Of a stretch of 64,000 bases of DNA, positions 45,065 through 56,934 are shown piece after piece. Location of the stretch: assembly GCA_023213395.1 (NCBI GenBank), contig CM041465.1, positions 205,909,741 to 205,973,740 of the forward strand. Reading direction: 5' to 3'. The translations under genes were made by a program, and so were the position numbers. Under the pieces are notes generated by a model that was not told where the DNA came from, did not search any database, and worked only from the letters and a program-made list of their open reading frames with translations. The number at the start of each line of letters is the position of its first letter. Within the stretch, counting starts at the first letter, position 1. The DNA is from Cycas panzhihuaensis. Lineage: Eukaryota; Cycadophyta.

Positions 45065-46320
45065 GACTGTAGGCTGTTGCTTCAATGCTTCCACTTCTTT
45101 CTTCAAGGTTTCGATTTTTAGATTAGTACCTATCTATGGCATCTGTGTGGGCTATATCGACATACCCGTTGTCGGGCAATATGTTGAGGGTTGTGTCATC
45201 ATTTGGGAATAGGTTGATTTCATTTGATTTTCAATTTCAGTGCTAACTCCCTTTCTTGCTTGTAGTTATTCATCAGATGTTGCATTACTTTTGTCTCTAA
45301 GTTGAGGTATCAATCCTTGTACAAAGTATTTCATTGCCAACATTGGATTGATTGCTGTTGTTGATTGCATTTTATTCATTTTGACTAGCATCTTTCCATC
45401 AAAGTCATTGACAGACTCCTCAGGATACTGTCGAATTTCTTCCAAAGCCTGTATGATGGCTATTGGATCTCTCAATTTTTGAAACCGATTCAAAAATTGT
45501 TCTTGCAATTGATCACAATTCAATTGCTGTGCTACTACATATTGGAACTATGCCACTGCGAGCTTTGATTTCTCTCTAATCCACGATCCTTTTGATTTGG
45601 ATCATGTTTTTAAATAATGCTAGATGGTTGCCCAGATCTGTGGTTCTATCAAATTGGAGGCTTGAAAACATTGAATCACTTTGCACAACAATATATGGGG
45701 TTGTATTTGCTTGATTTCCTCCATCCGGTATCTCACTTTGCCCTCCTGCAGTTCGTGCATTACTGCCCGTTATGCCTCCTATACAACTACCTGGAGCCGC
45801 CATTGGTAGTTTGAATAGGGGATTTATTATATGGCTTGGAGTTCGAATTTCTAATAGGTGATGATTCCAAGCTTGTTCCACTACACTATATATCTCAAAC
45901 TCGATGGAAGTTTCTTCCTGTGTTGATACTTCTTTTCGCGAGTTTTCTTCTTCAATGGAATCCTATTGATTATTTTCGTCCATACTCGCTGATTGTACTT
46001 CTTTTACTAGATCCTCTTCCTTTGCACACCTCAGATTAATTCCTTCATTTGCCTGTGTCTCAGTTAGGCCCAGATATTGATCTTTTACTTCATCCTTATT
46101 TTTTGACTTTCCCCTCTCCGTCGAATGTGCAAATGGTCGCCTCTTCACCTGCTTCCTTGGTGTGATTACAAATTTAGGTTTACGTATTCCGGTTTGGAGT
46201 CTTTCCCTTTCCCAACGCTCTCCTCAATCATGGCGCGATTCGACTGCTACTCTGGGTGGCATAGAAGAGGACCCAAAATCCTTTTTAGTTGGTCTTACCC
46301 ATCATCATTCTCCCTGGCTC
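45065..46320 (-). pseudogene. E7 gag N-terminal and capsid region
   Basis: Frame 45576-45881 has MFSSLQFDRTTDLGNHLALF; frame 45266-45523 has LQEQFLNRFQKLRDPIAIIQ, the EEIRQYPEESVNDFDGKML block and MKYFVQGLIPQLR, a Gypsy gag core. The N-terminal part lies at 45960-46250 in broken frames. Confidence 0.88.
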
Positions 46321-46324
46321 AATT

Positions 46325-46339
46325 CGGCAATGGAACAAA
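46325..46339 (-). other. E7 primer-binding site, degenerate
   Basis: Element strand TTTGTTCCATTGCCG abuts the LTR. It resembles the TGGCGCCGTTGCC type with changes. Confidence 0.55.
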
Positions 46340-46708
46340 TGTGCATTGATTCATTCATCACATATAGAAACAAGCATAGAAAGCAACGACAGGTTGTAAC
46401 TATTCATTACAATGTAGAGACATGAGGATATGAGAAGCAAGAACCATCATCATTATATTATGACGGGTTGCTCTGGTTCTCTCACAACCAGAGACAACCC
46501 AAAACAATACACATAAGAGTCGGAATTACACAGCAAACACGGAATGTGGACGACTGCATTCCGTGCGACAATGGAAAAAACATTACAATCCAACAAAAAA
46601 CCGATGATGATATCTCTACAATGTTGTATTTATATTTGCCTATAACTTTGAGTTAGTTGCAACCGTTCCAATATACAAAATGGGTTGCAACTAATATAGT
46701 CATGCACA
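46340..46708 (-). repeat. E7 5' LTR
   Basis: 369 bp, TGTGCATTGATTCATTC...CATGCACA, followed by TSD GTGTA. It carries GTTGCAAC near 46657 and 46685. Confidence 0.92.
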
Positions 46709-46713
46709 GTGTA

Positions 46714-47855
46714 CATGTATCAACCACTTGGCTATGGAAAGAAAGGTTAGGAGCACTTGGTTTGTTGGTGAAGAAAGGCTTTCTATGGTTTGGAACAAGC
46801 TTTAAGAGCCTAGTATAAAAAAATTGATTTGTATTTTCTGAAGATTGGGTTTGAGAGATTGCCTGCTAACTCTAATCTATATATAAAAGTTTTAAATGAT
46901 ACTATAACTTTTGTGGTTTTGTATGTTGATGATTTGTTGATTATAATGAATGATACTACAATGATATCAGGCTTGAAGAAAGATCTAAGTTAAACTTTTA
47001 CGATGATAGATTTTGGGATCCTTCATTGCTTTCTTGGAGTGGAAGTTTGGTAGAGACTTAAAAAAGTCTTCATTTTGTAATTTAAATATACTTGGGAGAT
47101 TCTAAAGAAATTCATAATGAAGAACTGTAAGTTTGTACCTACCCCCATGAAGACAGGTACAAAATTGGCAGTTGATGATGATGGAAGAACAGTAGATGGC
47201 ACATTGCATAGGCAATTGGTTGGTAGTATCATCTATTTGACTACAGATAGGCTTGACATTTCTTTTGTAATAGGGATAGTTTTAGATTTATGGCAGCGTT
47301 GGAAGTATTGCCATTGGATTATTGCAAACTAGATCTTGAGATACTTGCAAAGAACATTACAGTATGGACTTGAGTTTGTGCATAATGACAACTTCAAATT
47401 GTAGAGATTCACATATTTAGATTGGGTTGGCTGTGTTGAAAGTAGGAGGTCCACATCTGATTATTATTTTAGTTTGGGATCAATTGCAATGAAATGGGGA
47501 AAGAAGAAGTAACCAAATGTTGCTATATCATCTACTAAGTAGTTGCAGCAGATACATAAGTTATCTGGTTAAGATAGATTCTTGGTGACATAGGTTTTTA
47601 TTAAGAGGATGCAACAAAGTTGTACTGTGACAATTATAGTACACTGAAGATTGGCAAGAATTTCGTGTTTTATGCTTGTAGCAGGCACATTGAAGTGCAT
47701 CATCACTTCACCAAAGAGTTGATCTAGAATGGAGAGATTGAGTTGGTATACATGCCTATAGATGAATAGTTGGTGGATATCTTCCCCAAAACTTTGGCAT
47801 GGGACAAATTTCAAAAGTTCAGAGATGGTATAGTTGTTAGGGTTAACGATGTAAA
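46714..47855 (+). pseudogene. E4 reverse transcriptase C-terminal part and RNase H
   Basis: It resumes the RT motif split by E7 (EVYM.QP). It has YGLEQALRA, NSNLYIK, the catalytic VLYVDDLLII and MIDFGILHCFLGVEV. Connection and RNase H follow: MKTGTKLAVDDDGRTVDGTL, RQLVGSIIYLTTDRLDISF, ILRYLQRTLQYGLEF, YLDWVGCVESRRSTSDY and VAISSTK. YVDD is intact; stops and frameshifts are frequent. Confidence 0.9.
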
Positions 47856-47868
47856 CATTAAGGGGAAG
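47856..47868 (+). other. E4 polypurine tract
   Basis: CATTAAGGGGAAG directly before the 3' LTR start TGTCAGAATATC. Confidence 0.85.
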
Positions 47869-48848
47869 TGTCAGAATATCTATTTAATGTTTACATTAAT
47901 TAGACTCATAACTTAATGTTATGAGACCTCTTGTAATGAATGTAATATTTGATTATAGAGGGATGGTTGTTGCGATTATATTTGACACTATGCATTCAGG
48001 GAAAGGAACGGATGAAGAACCAGTGGTCAGTTTGACAAAACAGTCAACTAGCATGGATACAGGACAGGGAATGGACAGAACAGAGCTAGAAATGCAGTCC
48101 ATTCCGCCACAGGAACAGACACTGTGTAATAGGAACACATCGAACAGAGATGGAACGAACGTTGGGCAGAAGAAACGTAGCAAGTAGATGGGAATGGTTG
48201 TGGTACGGATGTGACACATGGACAACTGTATGGACGAACGAATGGTTAAAGATTAACAAAGGGATTAGGGATGAACAGGCGTCCATTCAGAAGAATGGAT
48301 GGTTGTGATTGTAGATGCAATCGTTCCGTAACAGGAATGGATAGTGTATTTAAACACATCTGTCCATTGGGATGGGTGTGAGAGCCGAGTCAGTGATCCA
48401 GCGGTACCTGATCTGGTATGGTTGACCAGTCAGACCGAATGGACCTTGTATGATGTAATCTTGACTATTGTCTAATAAAATAAGAGAGTTACGTGAACAA
48501 TTATGTGTACTTATTGAGGAATGCATGAGGAATGTATGTTATTTGTGGACTTATGTGGCTTGGTAAATGAAGAATATGTATGTTGACCATTTGCACACAC
48601 CCTAGACTACAGTGGAAACCCTTGACAAGTGAAGATTTGCAATAGGGAGCAAACAATTAAGTCAACAATGGGTTGATTGGGGGACCACTCATGAAGTTGA
48701 CAAGTGGTGGCATCAGGACTGGTTGTTACATTTGTATAGTTGTGTACAAACATGTATTTGTGTTGTAAAGATTGGAGCAATATGGTGACTAATTCTCTGT
48801 GTTTCAATTGTTCTTTGTATTCTTCCTTGTGTACTCTAATTTCCAACA
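47869..48848 (+). repeat. E4 3' LTR, interrupted by a solo LTR
   Basis: The first part, 47869-47967, and the second, 48668-48848, together match the 5' LTR. The solo LTR 47968-48667 with near-perfect TSDs separates them. It ends TTTCCAACA. Confidence 0.9.
47968..48667 (+). repeat. Solo LTR of the E6-like family in the E4 3' LTR
   Basis: 700 bp, TGTTGCGATTATATTTG...AAGTCAACA. Flanks ATGGT (47963-47967) and ATGGG (48668-48672) are a TSD with one change. It has TATTTAAAC near 48350, GTGAGAGCCGAGTC near 48378 and AATAAAATAAGAG near 48475, arranged as in the solo LTR at 25563. Confidence 0.88.
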
Positions 48849-48960
48849 CAAACAAACATAGATTATTGAACTATAAGGTTAGCTCAAGAAAAGGGAAGGG
48901 GGAAGAGTAACCCCATGAAAAAAGGGGGGCAACTATTGATAAGATAGGCACTGCTTTGGG
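48849..48960 (+). pseudogene. Continuation of the coiled-coil remnant beyond E4
   Basis: After one TSD copy the frame from 17043 would read QT*IIEL*G*LKKREGGRVTP, with stops at codons that could come from CAG, GAA or CAA. The charged pattern matches the upstream piece, suggesting one coding sequence split by E4. Confidence 0.45.
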
Positions 48961-48989
48961 ATTTGAGTAAAGATTCTCAATAATTTTAA

Positions 48990-49700
48990 ACCCTAAGGTA
49001 GATGAATGCAACAAATCTAGCACATGGACACTTAGAACGGTTAGGAATGACTCAAACAACTAGAACAATTGTAGAAATGACCATTACAATTGCAGAAACA
49101 ACTAAAATGAGTGCAAAAATTGCTAAAATAGTTCTAAGAATGGTTAGAATAGTTGCAAGTCTATAGAATAGCTCTTGAGGAAAGGTTTGCTAGAAGGGAA
49201 CAACACGATAATGGTCACAAGAGAATGGGAACAGTTGGTGTGGAATAGTTCCTTAAAAAATGAGCAACTATAATGGAAATGGTACAAACGTTTGTCCAAA
49301 TGTAGGGACATATAAAAACATCGCAAATTAATTAATTATTACTAGTGGTCGTATGAAAAGTCAAAAAACATGGTGAATGGTTGTAATCTTTGGTCAAATA
49401 AACCACCTTTTTGGGTATGTATAGGGCACTCTCACTTGTTTTTGGTGTAAGAGCCAAATTATTTGATCATAAGTCATCCTCTCTAGCATATGAAGGTTGG
49501 AGTATCAAACATGCCCAAAAGGTGAAGCATTCTTATTCATTATACTTGGCATTGTTTAATGGAATTATGAGTTACGGGGAAAAATTTTGTATATGTGCCT
49601 ATATGGTTGTTTCCTTTGCAACAGGTATGTGTATGCATGAACTAATAACTTGACAAGTGGTTAAGACTTGAATATATGAAGAAGACAACATCAAATTGGA
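48990..49700 (+). repeat. Degenerate LTR-like remnant, E6/E9 type
   Basis: Plus-strand motifs follow the family LTR order: TATGAAAAGTCAAA near 49355, GTGTAAGAGCCAAAT near 49448, and CTTGACAAGTGG near 49653. The reverse complement of the E9 LTR (50230-50700) shows the same motifs in the same order. Ends and TSD are not resolved. Confidence 0.45.
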
Positions 49701-50105
49701 GGATTCATGTCATAGAAGAGCAATCAGGTAGCTTTGGGTTAGTTGTTGTGTCAATCTTTAGTCAATATGTACATTTGAAGCAGGGTAGGGCATTTAAATT
49801 TTCACGTCGTTACCTATTATTGTTGCTAATATGTCACGTGTATTCGTTTCATCTAAATGACAACTATTTGATGGAACTTGAACTCTTCCTGTTTCTACTT
49901 GAGATAAACTATCCTATGAATATGTTAAGCACTTGGTACCTCTTGTAAAGGGCTTTGGCCATGGTGGATCCGTTGTTCTTGTTGACTACTATGTGGCTCA
50001 TCGATGTCCCAAAACTGCCCAATATTGTAGCTGCCATGTGTCCTCTTACATCTTGATGTTAGCCACAATCAAGTTATTTGCAACATATTTAACAACTTTA
50101 CAGCA
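49701..50105. other. Spacer, nothing recognised
   Basis: No domain or repeat boundary is visible on either strand. Short open frames only. Confidence 0.4.
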
Positions 50106-50795
50106 TTCACCACATATGTAACATACTCAATCAAAACATAAACAATCAATCATCAATCAGATAGAATGCACAATATTTTCCTCATAATTCGCATATTTCA
50201 TTAATTAGCATTGAATATACTTATAGGACATTACATCACTTTCAATGTTCATCTCTCACACTTGAGAGTATATCATATGACTCAATCAATTGGCTCTCAT
50301 CCTTGTGACTATATCACGAGACTTCATCACTTGGCTCTCATTGTTGAACCAATAGGAGAAATGACCTAGTTATACCTTTTTACATGGCATGACCATACAA
50401 CATATCCTTTGACTTTTCATAACACAAAACTCTAATTAATGATTATCAAGTGTTGCTCCATACATCCATAGGACTGTATGAAATGTCCTTTTGGTGTCTC
50501 GACATAGAACCGTTTTGAGAAGCATTTGTCATTCTAAAATCGTCCCATTGTTTGCAAAACTATCTTAGAACCGTTCTAACATCTGTTAAGAATTGTTCCC
50601 TGAGAGTGAGTTTCTTGACTTGTAACCATTCCTTGCATTCCAAAAGCTTTCCAAAATTGTTCCTTGATTGGATTTCTATTGTTTTCTTGCTAGATCATCT
50701 TCATAACCATTCCTAGAAACGTTCAAGATTGTTCCCAAATGTCTTAGAACCAATTACATTGCACACATCTATTCAAGGGTTCATAAAATATTTTG
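50106..50795 (-). repeat. E9 3' LTR, approximate
   Basis: Carries the family pattern of repeated CTCTCA..GAGAGT / GGCTCTCA motifs (50253-50345), parallel to 24000-24035 in E6. The inner end is near ATCCTTGCTCAACA (50800). The outer end is uncertain. Confidence 0.55.
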
Positions 50796-51310
50796 AGCAT
50801 CCTTGCTCAACATCAACAAAAATCCTTGCCACTATCTTCTCAAATTTTTATTTTTCAGTGGTGGGTCTTCCTCCCTATTTTTTCTCTTGAGCTGCTCTTG
50901 TAGCTCTCTAAGTTGCATGTCCTTCTTTCATGCTTCCTCCATTAATTGCTCATTAATTTTCGTTAAGTTTTTCGAGATTCTTCTTGGAATGCTTCTAAGA
51001 AAGTTAATTTCACTCGAATTTCCATTTTCATTGTCTTATTTAGGCTTTTGCAAGGCTTTATCCATTCTTGTTATCTTATTTAGGGGTTTTGTAGGACTTT
51101 ATTGTTGATGTATATATTTCTTCAAAGATTCTATAGTGTTGTGTGACTGATGTTGAATTATGGGCTATATTCTTCAAAATTTCTAATTATTTTGCATTTT
51201 TGTTTTTTTTACATATCAAGATGGAATCAAACTCTTGATATCGGGACAAACTCAATTTTTTTCAATTTTAAGCAACGCATTTATGGTGCAACTAGTCTAT
51301 TCCTCTGGAA
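50796..51310 (-). other. E9 region between LTR and integrase remnant
   Basis: Poorly conserved counterpart of E6 24471-24955. T-rich low-complexity frames only. Confidence 0.4.
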
Positions 51311-51620
51311 AGTTTTTTTACCCTAACTGTGGTGGAGTTTGAGCTTGTTGCCCTTGACCATTTCAAGTAGTAGTTAGCCTGCTAGTTCCTCAACTAGATA
51401 GTGCCATTCTTGCACACATGTTTAATCACACATGGTCGTTTCTAAGGCACCTTTAATTCTTCCTAATGAATTTGGGATTTGTTGTCGAATTGTCATACTC
51501 AATCACCCTTTTTGAAATGCGATGTCCTAACATGGTGGTCATGTCATGTTAGTTTTGGCCTTTTCCTTGTTGTGGTTTGCTTTGTTAGTTTCTTCTTATT
51601 GTCCCTTTATTGATATTGAC
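51311..51620 (-). pseudogene. E9 integrase C-terminal module
   Basis: Minus-strand sequence aligns with E6 24956-25190: a KKGD..QFDNKSQIH-like stretch, a KRPCVIKHVCKNGTI-like stretch in place of KGPYMIEKMYKNRTI, then the Leu/Lys-rich tail, with stops. It shows that E6 and E9 share the same truncated pol. Confidence 0.6.
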
Positions 51621-53056
51621 GTTGGCCATGACTTGTGGAACTATAACTATCATGCATTTCCTTTCCTTTATAGTTTTTCCCATTGCTAAGGTAAGTTTTC
51701 TTGGAGTTATCATTAACGTCAAAATATTCATCCGTGTTCCTCTTCATTCGTACTAGTATAAAAATTCTCACTACTAGCTATTGTCAAATGTTCATCACCG
51801 TCACCCTCATAACAGTGTTCATTTGTGTTTTCACACCTATCCATATTTTCAAACTCCATATTATGATATACATCAGGGATAATTCTCATATTATAATAAT
51901 TAATACTTGGTGTATTTTTTCTATATGTTTTTTGCCACCAATGGCACACATAGGAGTTTTTATCACCACCTTTAGAGTTCAAGCCTAGCTGCAATTTTCC
52001 GTAACTATTGGGATCTTGTTCATGTGGGTTATTCATTACCATTTTTTTTTCTACAACCTTATATACTCCTTGAAATAATCCATTGGATCACTTGCGGTAA
52101 TGGAATGGTCAACTCTAGTTGTTTTGATAGATTCTCTAATAGTTTCAATGTTTGCAGGATGTCTTTCAAGGAAGTGTTGTTGAACAAATTAGCCACATCG
52201 ATTTGTGTGGTTTTGATTGCCTATGGATTCCTTACTTCAGTAGCCTCACTTTGTTTTGGAGATGTCTTTTTATACACTTGCTTCATGTTTGGTTTGGGTA
52301 GGGTAGGGCGTCTTTTATCCACTTCCTTAATTACTTCCTTTGGTGCTTTTTCCAATTGGACTAAGTGATCAATTTCCATCATAGGTTTTGGGTAATTAGA
52401 CTTATCATTCTTAGGATTAGTTGTTAATAGATTCATACGTTCGAGTGTGTTAGGCACAATCGACATAAGGTTACTTGATCACATGTTTAATGAGCAATTT
52501 TTTGAAGGGTGATTATGTCATCCACAATTTTTGCATTCATGGTTGCTATTGTCTTTGGCATTTTCATAGGGTCAATCTAACTTGCAATGTCCAAACTCCA
52601 AACAAAACATATATCTTCTTGCTAGCTTTTTCTTCTGTTGTTGGTCAAATATTGTTTTTGTTGAATATGATGACCTTACTTCTCCTTTGCCTCGAGCATT
52701 GCCTTAAGTGTTTCTCCCTTTGGGGTTATGATAACAATCCTTGGTTGTGTGAATGTTTGTGTCGCATATGTGGCACCATTTCAACTCCTCTGTTTCCCTA
52801 TTTTTAGGGTTAAGGCAACATTCCCTTATGGTGGGTTTCTATGTCATGGATGTGGCACCATTTCAACTCCTTTGTTTCCCTATTTTTAGGGTTAAGGCAA
52901 CATTCCTTAGTGTTGTGACTTTTATCCTCACAAATATGATACCATTTTGGCTTAACACATTGGGTTGTTCTCTTGCTATTGCTCCATTTATTTTTCATGG
53001 ACGACTCTTTTTTTTTTTTTCCCATAGTTTTAATCTTGTGATTTCTTCTTTGAGCT
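51621..53056 (-). pseudogene. E9 gag C-terminus, linker and knuckles
   Basis: Frame 52221-52466 (KPMMEIDHLVQLEKAPKEVI, then KPNMKQVYKK) matches the E6 linker. Knuckle-type motifs lie at 52600-52980: WYHICEDKSHNTKEC, WCHIHDIETHHKG and CLEFGHCKLDP. Frame 51728-52042 is an Asn/Glu-rich segment with no counterpart that I can align in E6. It ends at 53056, where E10 is inserted. Confidence 0.75.
52771..52934. repeat. About 80-bp direct tandem repeat in E9 knuckle region
   Basis: GGCACCATTTCAACTCC...TAAGGCAACATTCC occurs at 52771-52830 and again at 52852-52910, with only a few differences. It duplicates one knuckle-like unit of gag. Confidence 0.85.
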
Positions 53057-53898
53057 TTTTAGAATTTAAGTTTGATACCGTGTTATGATGTAATGAATAT
53101 TGCACAATGAAAGTATTATCAAGCATGTATATACAATGAATTATCTCATGAGAATGTAAACAATCATGTATGTAAGATAAACATATGAAAGAATAACACG
53201 AACATAAAGTAAATATCACAAAACATGCACCACAAGAGAGACAATAGATTTATACGTGAAAAACATAGTGTGGAAAAAAACATGGGAGAAGGTTGGATTT
53301 GGGAACTCCTCTTTAGATATCAGAATAGGTACATCTCTAGGTCTTGGACCTTTCTCAAGTTTTCAGTGGTATGTGTACATATTTATATCAATAGTCACCT
53401 CATGAGTAGCTTATTATTTCCCTAGAGCCTTTACATCATCCAATAGGAATATTTATATGGATATGTATGTATTTCACATCTATCGATGTTGTTAGAATAT
53501 GTGTCCATACCACTTTATGTAAAGTGGGCCTCCCTATTTTTTATGCCTAATTATATGGAGGAATATCCTCGATTGTGGTGACCTAATGGATGTAATTGTA
53601 ATTATATTTGGCACTTTAGATCTATAAATATAGATCAAAGTTCTACTTTGTAATATATCATTTTGTCATAATGTGAATATTATTCATTTGTGAGTTTTCA
53701 CTTGTAAGGGTTTCCCATGGCAATCTAGTGTTTCGTGTGATCTGCTTCTACTTGTTATCTGCCTGATGTGAAAGATCCTGTCGACCTTGTTTGCTTCAAT
53801 TGCATTTTCTAACAAATGTATCTAATGAGTGGGATTGTGTGTGTATTCACAACATTAACATTAAACATTACGTATGTAAATAATCACATATTCTAACA
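53057..53898 (-). repeat. E10 3' LTR, interrupted by a solo LTR
   Basis: 53057-53489 and 53815-53898 together match 62383-62898 (about 512 versus 516 bp). Ends near TTTTAGAATTT (mutated TGTTAG) and ATTCTAACA. Confidence 0.85.
53490..53814 (+). repeat. Solo LTR in E10 LTR
   Basis: 325 bp, TGTTAGAATATGTG...TTTTCTAACA, flanked by GATGT (53485-53489) and AATGT (53815-53819), a TSD with one change. The intact site in the other E10 LTR reads CAATGTATTTGATG near 62819. TATAAATATAG at 53624 suggests plus orientation. Confidence 0.88.
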
Positions 53899-56180
53899 TT
53901 CTCCGTTAATGTTTAATATCTTTAATTTGCAAGCCTTCAAATGATCAATCTTCATTTCCTTGGTCTTTGGTCTTCATTATCTTTATGTTTTCATATTTGC
54001 TAGATCTTGTATCCTATATTGATTTGTAAGTTATATCATGCTATAACTTGTATCATCACCTGTAACCTATAAATGTGTTAATTATCGTGTTTGTTTTTTG
54101 CAAGCAATTAACGCGTAATATCTGTAATCAACCTGTAGTCAACTATGATCATCAATGGCTAACATTGAACAACCAATTTGTAAAGCTGTAAACCAATCAT
54201 CATTCATCAACATCAACCAATATATGAAGTGTTTTTTTGAACATCTTTATATCTTTATCTATAAAACTGCTGTAAAATATCATCTATCAACTAGTCATCA
54301 TATAAATAAAAAATAATCACTGATGTTCATACAAGGTAAGAACCATCTACCGAAATACATGGGTAACCAACCGCTATGATTGCTAATTTTGTAGGATGTG
54401 TTTCTTGTACGTGGTTTATCAGTAAACAAGAGTATCATAAAATATCCCGTCTCTTGCATACAAGATTAACAATGCAATCTAGGTGTTGTACAAGAGTAGC
54501 GTCATTCATCTTGCTTCTTGCGTAGGAGCAAATATCTTATGTGTTGTTTCCATCAGTGCTTCTATGTGCTTGTAGCTTTCTTTTGACAACCATTAATAAA
54601 AACTCATCATCATATCAATAATCATCAAAATGTATTAACTCCAGTAACAGGATAAACTACCTAGCCAAGACAAGTTACATGTAACAAGGTAACATAAATA
54701 GTGTGTTTCCGTGCTTCTTGTCATATGTGACTAGTCAGATTTCTCGCTGACAAATGCCTATCTTCTATCAGTTGGATAATCTCAATAGGTGAATTTGATG
54801 TGCTAAGTAATCAATGTATAAGACTTCTTCATGTCTCATAAATAGGTGGAAAATTCTCATCGACAGCTTATCTCTCCATCAAACAATCAATCTAGGCCCT
54901 TTATCAAATATCGGGTGGTGTTATCATTATCAAACATGTGTCATTATTCATTCATTCAAAAAACATGTGTCCAAACTAAGTGATCATTGACATTTGGTAA
55001 GTGACCACAGTTCCACTAAACCAAATGTGTAAATTCCAAAGGGGATTTTCGTGTTCAACATATGTCAAAATATTCCTACATCAGTATCATGTCAAATATA
55101 TCCCACCTTGTAAAATTTTCATCTATTAGGAGCCTTCAAATGTTATAAATGAGTTTTAAATGTCTTGATTTTAAACCAAACTTGCTTTTTCATTCTTCAT
55201 CAACCAACAATAATATCATCAACATATCCAGAGCCTTTGAAAATATTAGAATATGCAAAAATTATTTTGAAAAAAGTCATAAAATGCATCTTTTATGAGG
55301 TTAAAAGCATTTTGATCAACTTTACCAATTGATATCTCTATCATCTAATTTTTGAAATATGCCTTGCAACCACTCGTTTCAACTGTTGCAAAATTCTCTT
55401 TCCAACACAACTTATGGGATAGAAAACAAATACTCTAGTGAAAAGTTATGCTAAAGAATGTGCCAATATATCTTGAAAAGTATGCGATCCTTAAGAAAAA
55501 TCATTAAGCCTTTTATTGGCTGGTCGCTAGTTGCATTGATTCTCTATGTGATTGTTTGTTGAAGGTCTAGGGGACTTTGCAAAATCCAAATTTTATAAAA
55601 AATAACTTAATCCAATTTTGCAATTGCAAAAAAATTTAAATACGGTTTATAAGAAGCTCCCATGCATAGATCTGAAAAACTATAAAAAACAATTAAATTT
55701 ATAAATCAAAATGCAAATATTTTTATTGTGAAAAAAACTCTTTTCCGTGCGTTTGAACCACCATATTGAATTTCTTGCAAAGGCGGTTTTTTTACTGCAT
55801 GCACGAACTCTAAATCATTCAGACATCATTCTTGGCTATGGCGTGATGGAATCTTCTATTGATTCATCTATGTTTCCTGTCTTCGTGGTGATTATGTGGT
55901 TTTTCACAGCTTAGATATGGCGTGTGAGTAGGAGGGCGATACTGGCATAGTGATCATTCCATACTAAATACATGGTAGAGATTATTAGCCCCATCAATGG
56001 CTCATAGATGTAGGTTTTTCCACGGCACATGGATGAGGATGATAGGAGGGTGTATGGCTAGAGCAGGTTGTTCATGGGATTACAGAGGGCGTAGACCATG
56101 TCTTCAGGGCGTAACTGAGTTTACAGAGGGTGCATACAAACGTCGATGAAAATTGGATGAATCACAATCACAGGGCGCTC
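53899..56180 (-). other. E10 internal region, no gene recognised
   Basis: AT-rich, stop-dense on both strands. No retroelement domain is recognised. The first bases (element strand CATTAACGGAGAA) may be the purine tract. Confidence 0.5.
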
Positions 56181-56934
56181 TAGATCACTTACACACAAGA
56201 TGGGGTAGAATCCATGGCAGTAGGGCCATAAAACTGAATGGGGCCTAGACTAATATATTTATTCTCCAAAGCCCACTCTTCCCACATTGAAATAAACTTC
56301 TTGAATGATGCTTCAATTAGATCTACCATTGCTTTCTTGATAACTGATTTAAATTTGCCTTTTAATCTCTGAAAATTCATAAGCTTTGTAAGAGTAGTTC
56401 CACCAACCATCCAATCCTTCATTGGTGTAGCAAGATTACCGACCAAAATTATAAGGCCAGTGTATCCAGAATATAGTAATACTCCTGCTACATATTCAAG
56501 AGCATAGTAGTAGGTTGCATCAAAATTTGTGGTAAAAAATAAAAAACCTCTAGAGATTAATGTTGCATGTCAGTTGACCATGCATCAGTTATTACATTCC
56601 CTATCATTTCTGTATGTATCTTACAAGATTTGTCAAATTGAAAACTCACTGGAATCTCCTTGTTTTTGAGATTGCCATATATCATGCTCATATATTTATT
56701 CAATTGCTTAAATATGCCCTTTATAATAATGACGCCCTTATAAATATCACATCTCATTTCATGCCATCATAATATAATCAAATTATATAGTCACTCTTTA
56801 TAACCACATACTTCTTCATGTACATGTGCATCAACATAATTGTTTTATTTGTTATCACAAACTTCATATCTGCTAATTTTGGTTGCTCATCATACCATAC
56901 AAGCTTACTACCTGTTTCACTTTCAATGATGGGA
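56181..56934 (-). pseudogene. Unrecognised coding remnant in E10
   Basis: Two minus-strand frames: 56557-56757 (MRCDIYKGVIIIKGIFKQLN, then MSMIYGNLKNKEIPVSFQFD) and, after a frameshift, from about 56560 to 56189 (ATYYYALEYVAGVLLYSGYT, GLIILVGNLATPMKDWMVGG, then a Lys-rich FKSVIKKAMVDLIEASFKKF). The middle part is hydrophobic enough for a membrane segment. I do not recognise the protein. It could be a captured host fragment or an element-specific ORF. Confidence 0.4.

Larger units (their letters stand above)
35491..46708 (-). mobile_element. E7: long Ty3/gypsy (Tat/Ogre-like) element inserted in E4 reverse transcriptase
   Basis: LTRs of 369 bp at each end; exact TSD GTGTA at 35486-35490 and 46709-46713. 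In the minus direction: gag, three knuckles, protease, RT, RNase H, integrase, a 21-bp tandem array, an extra ORF, then purine tract. The long region after integrase with tandem repeats resembles Tat/Ogre lineage elements; this assignment is inference. Confidence 0.92.
17044..48848 (+). mobile_element. E4: Ty1/copia element carrying two large nested Gypsy insertions
   Basis: LTRs at 17044-17344 and 47869-48848 (the latter interrupted), primer site at 17345, purine tract before 47869, TSD CAAAT (17039-17043) / CAAAC (48849-48853). The domain order gag, knuckle, protease, integrase, RT, RNase H is Copia. Removing E5, E6, E7 and the solo LTRs leaves roughly 6 kb. Numerous TAG and TGA stops. Confidence 0.92.

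Noticed and set aside
47921-48187. 88-codon open frame starting MRPLVMNVIFDYRG
   Set aside because: It spans the junction of the E4 LTR and a solo LTR, so it cannot be an ancestral gene.
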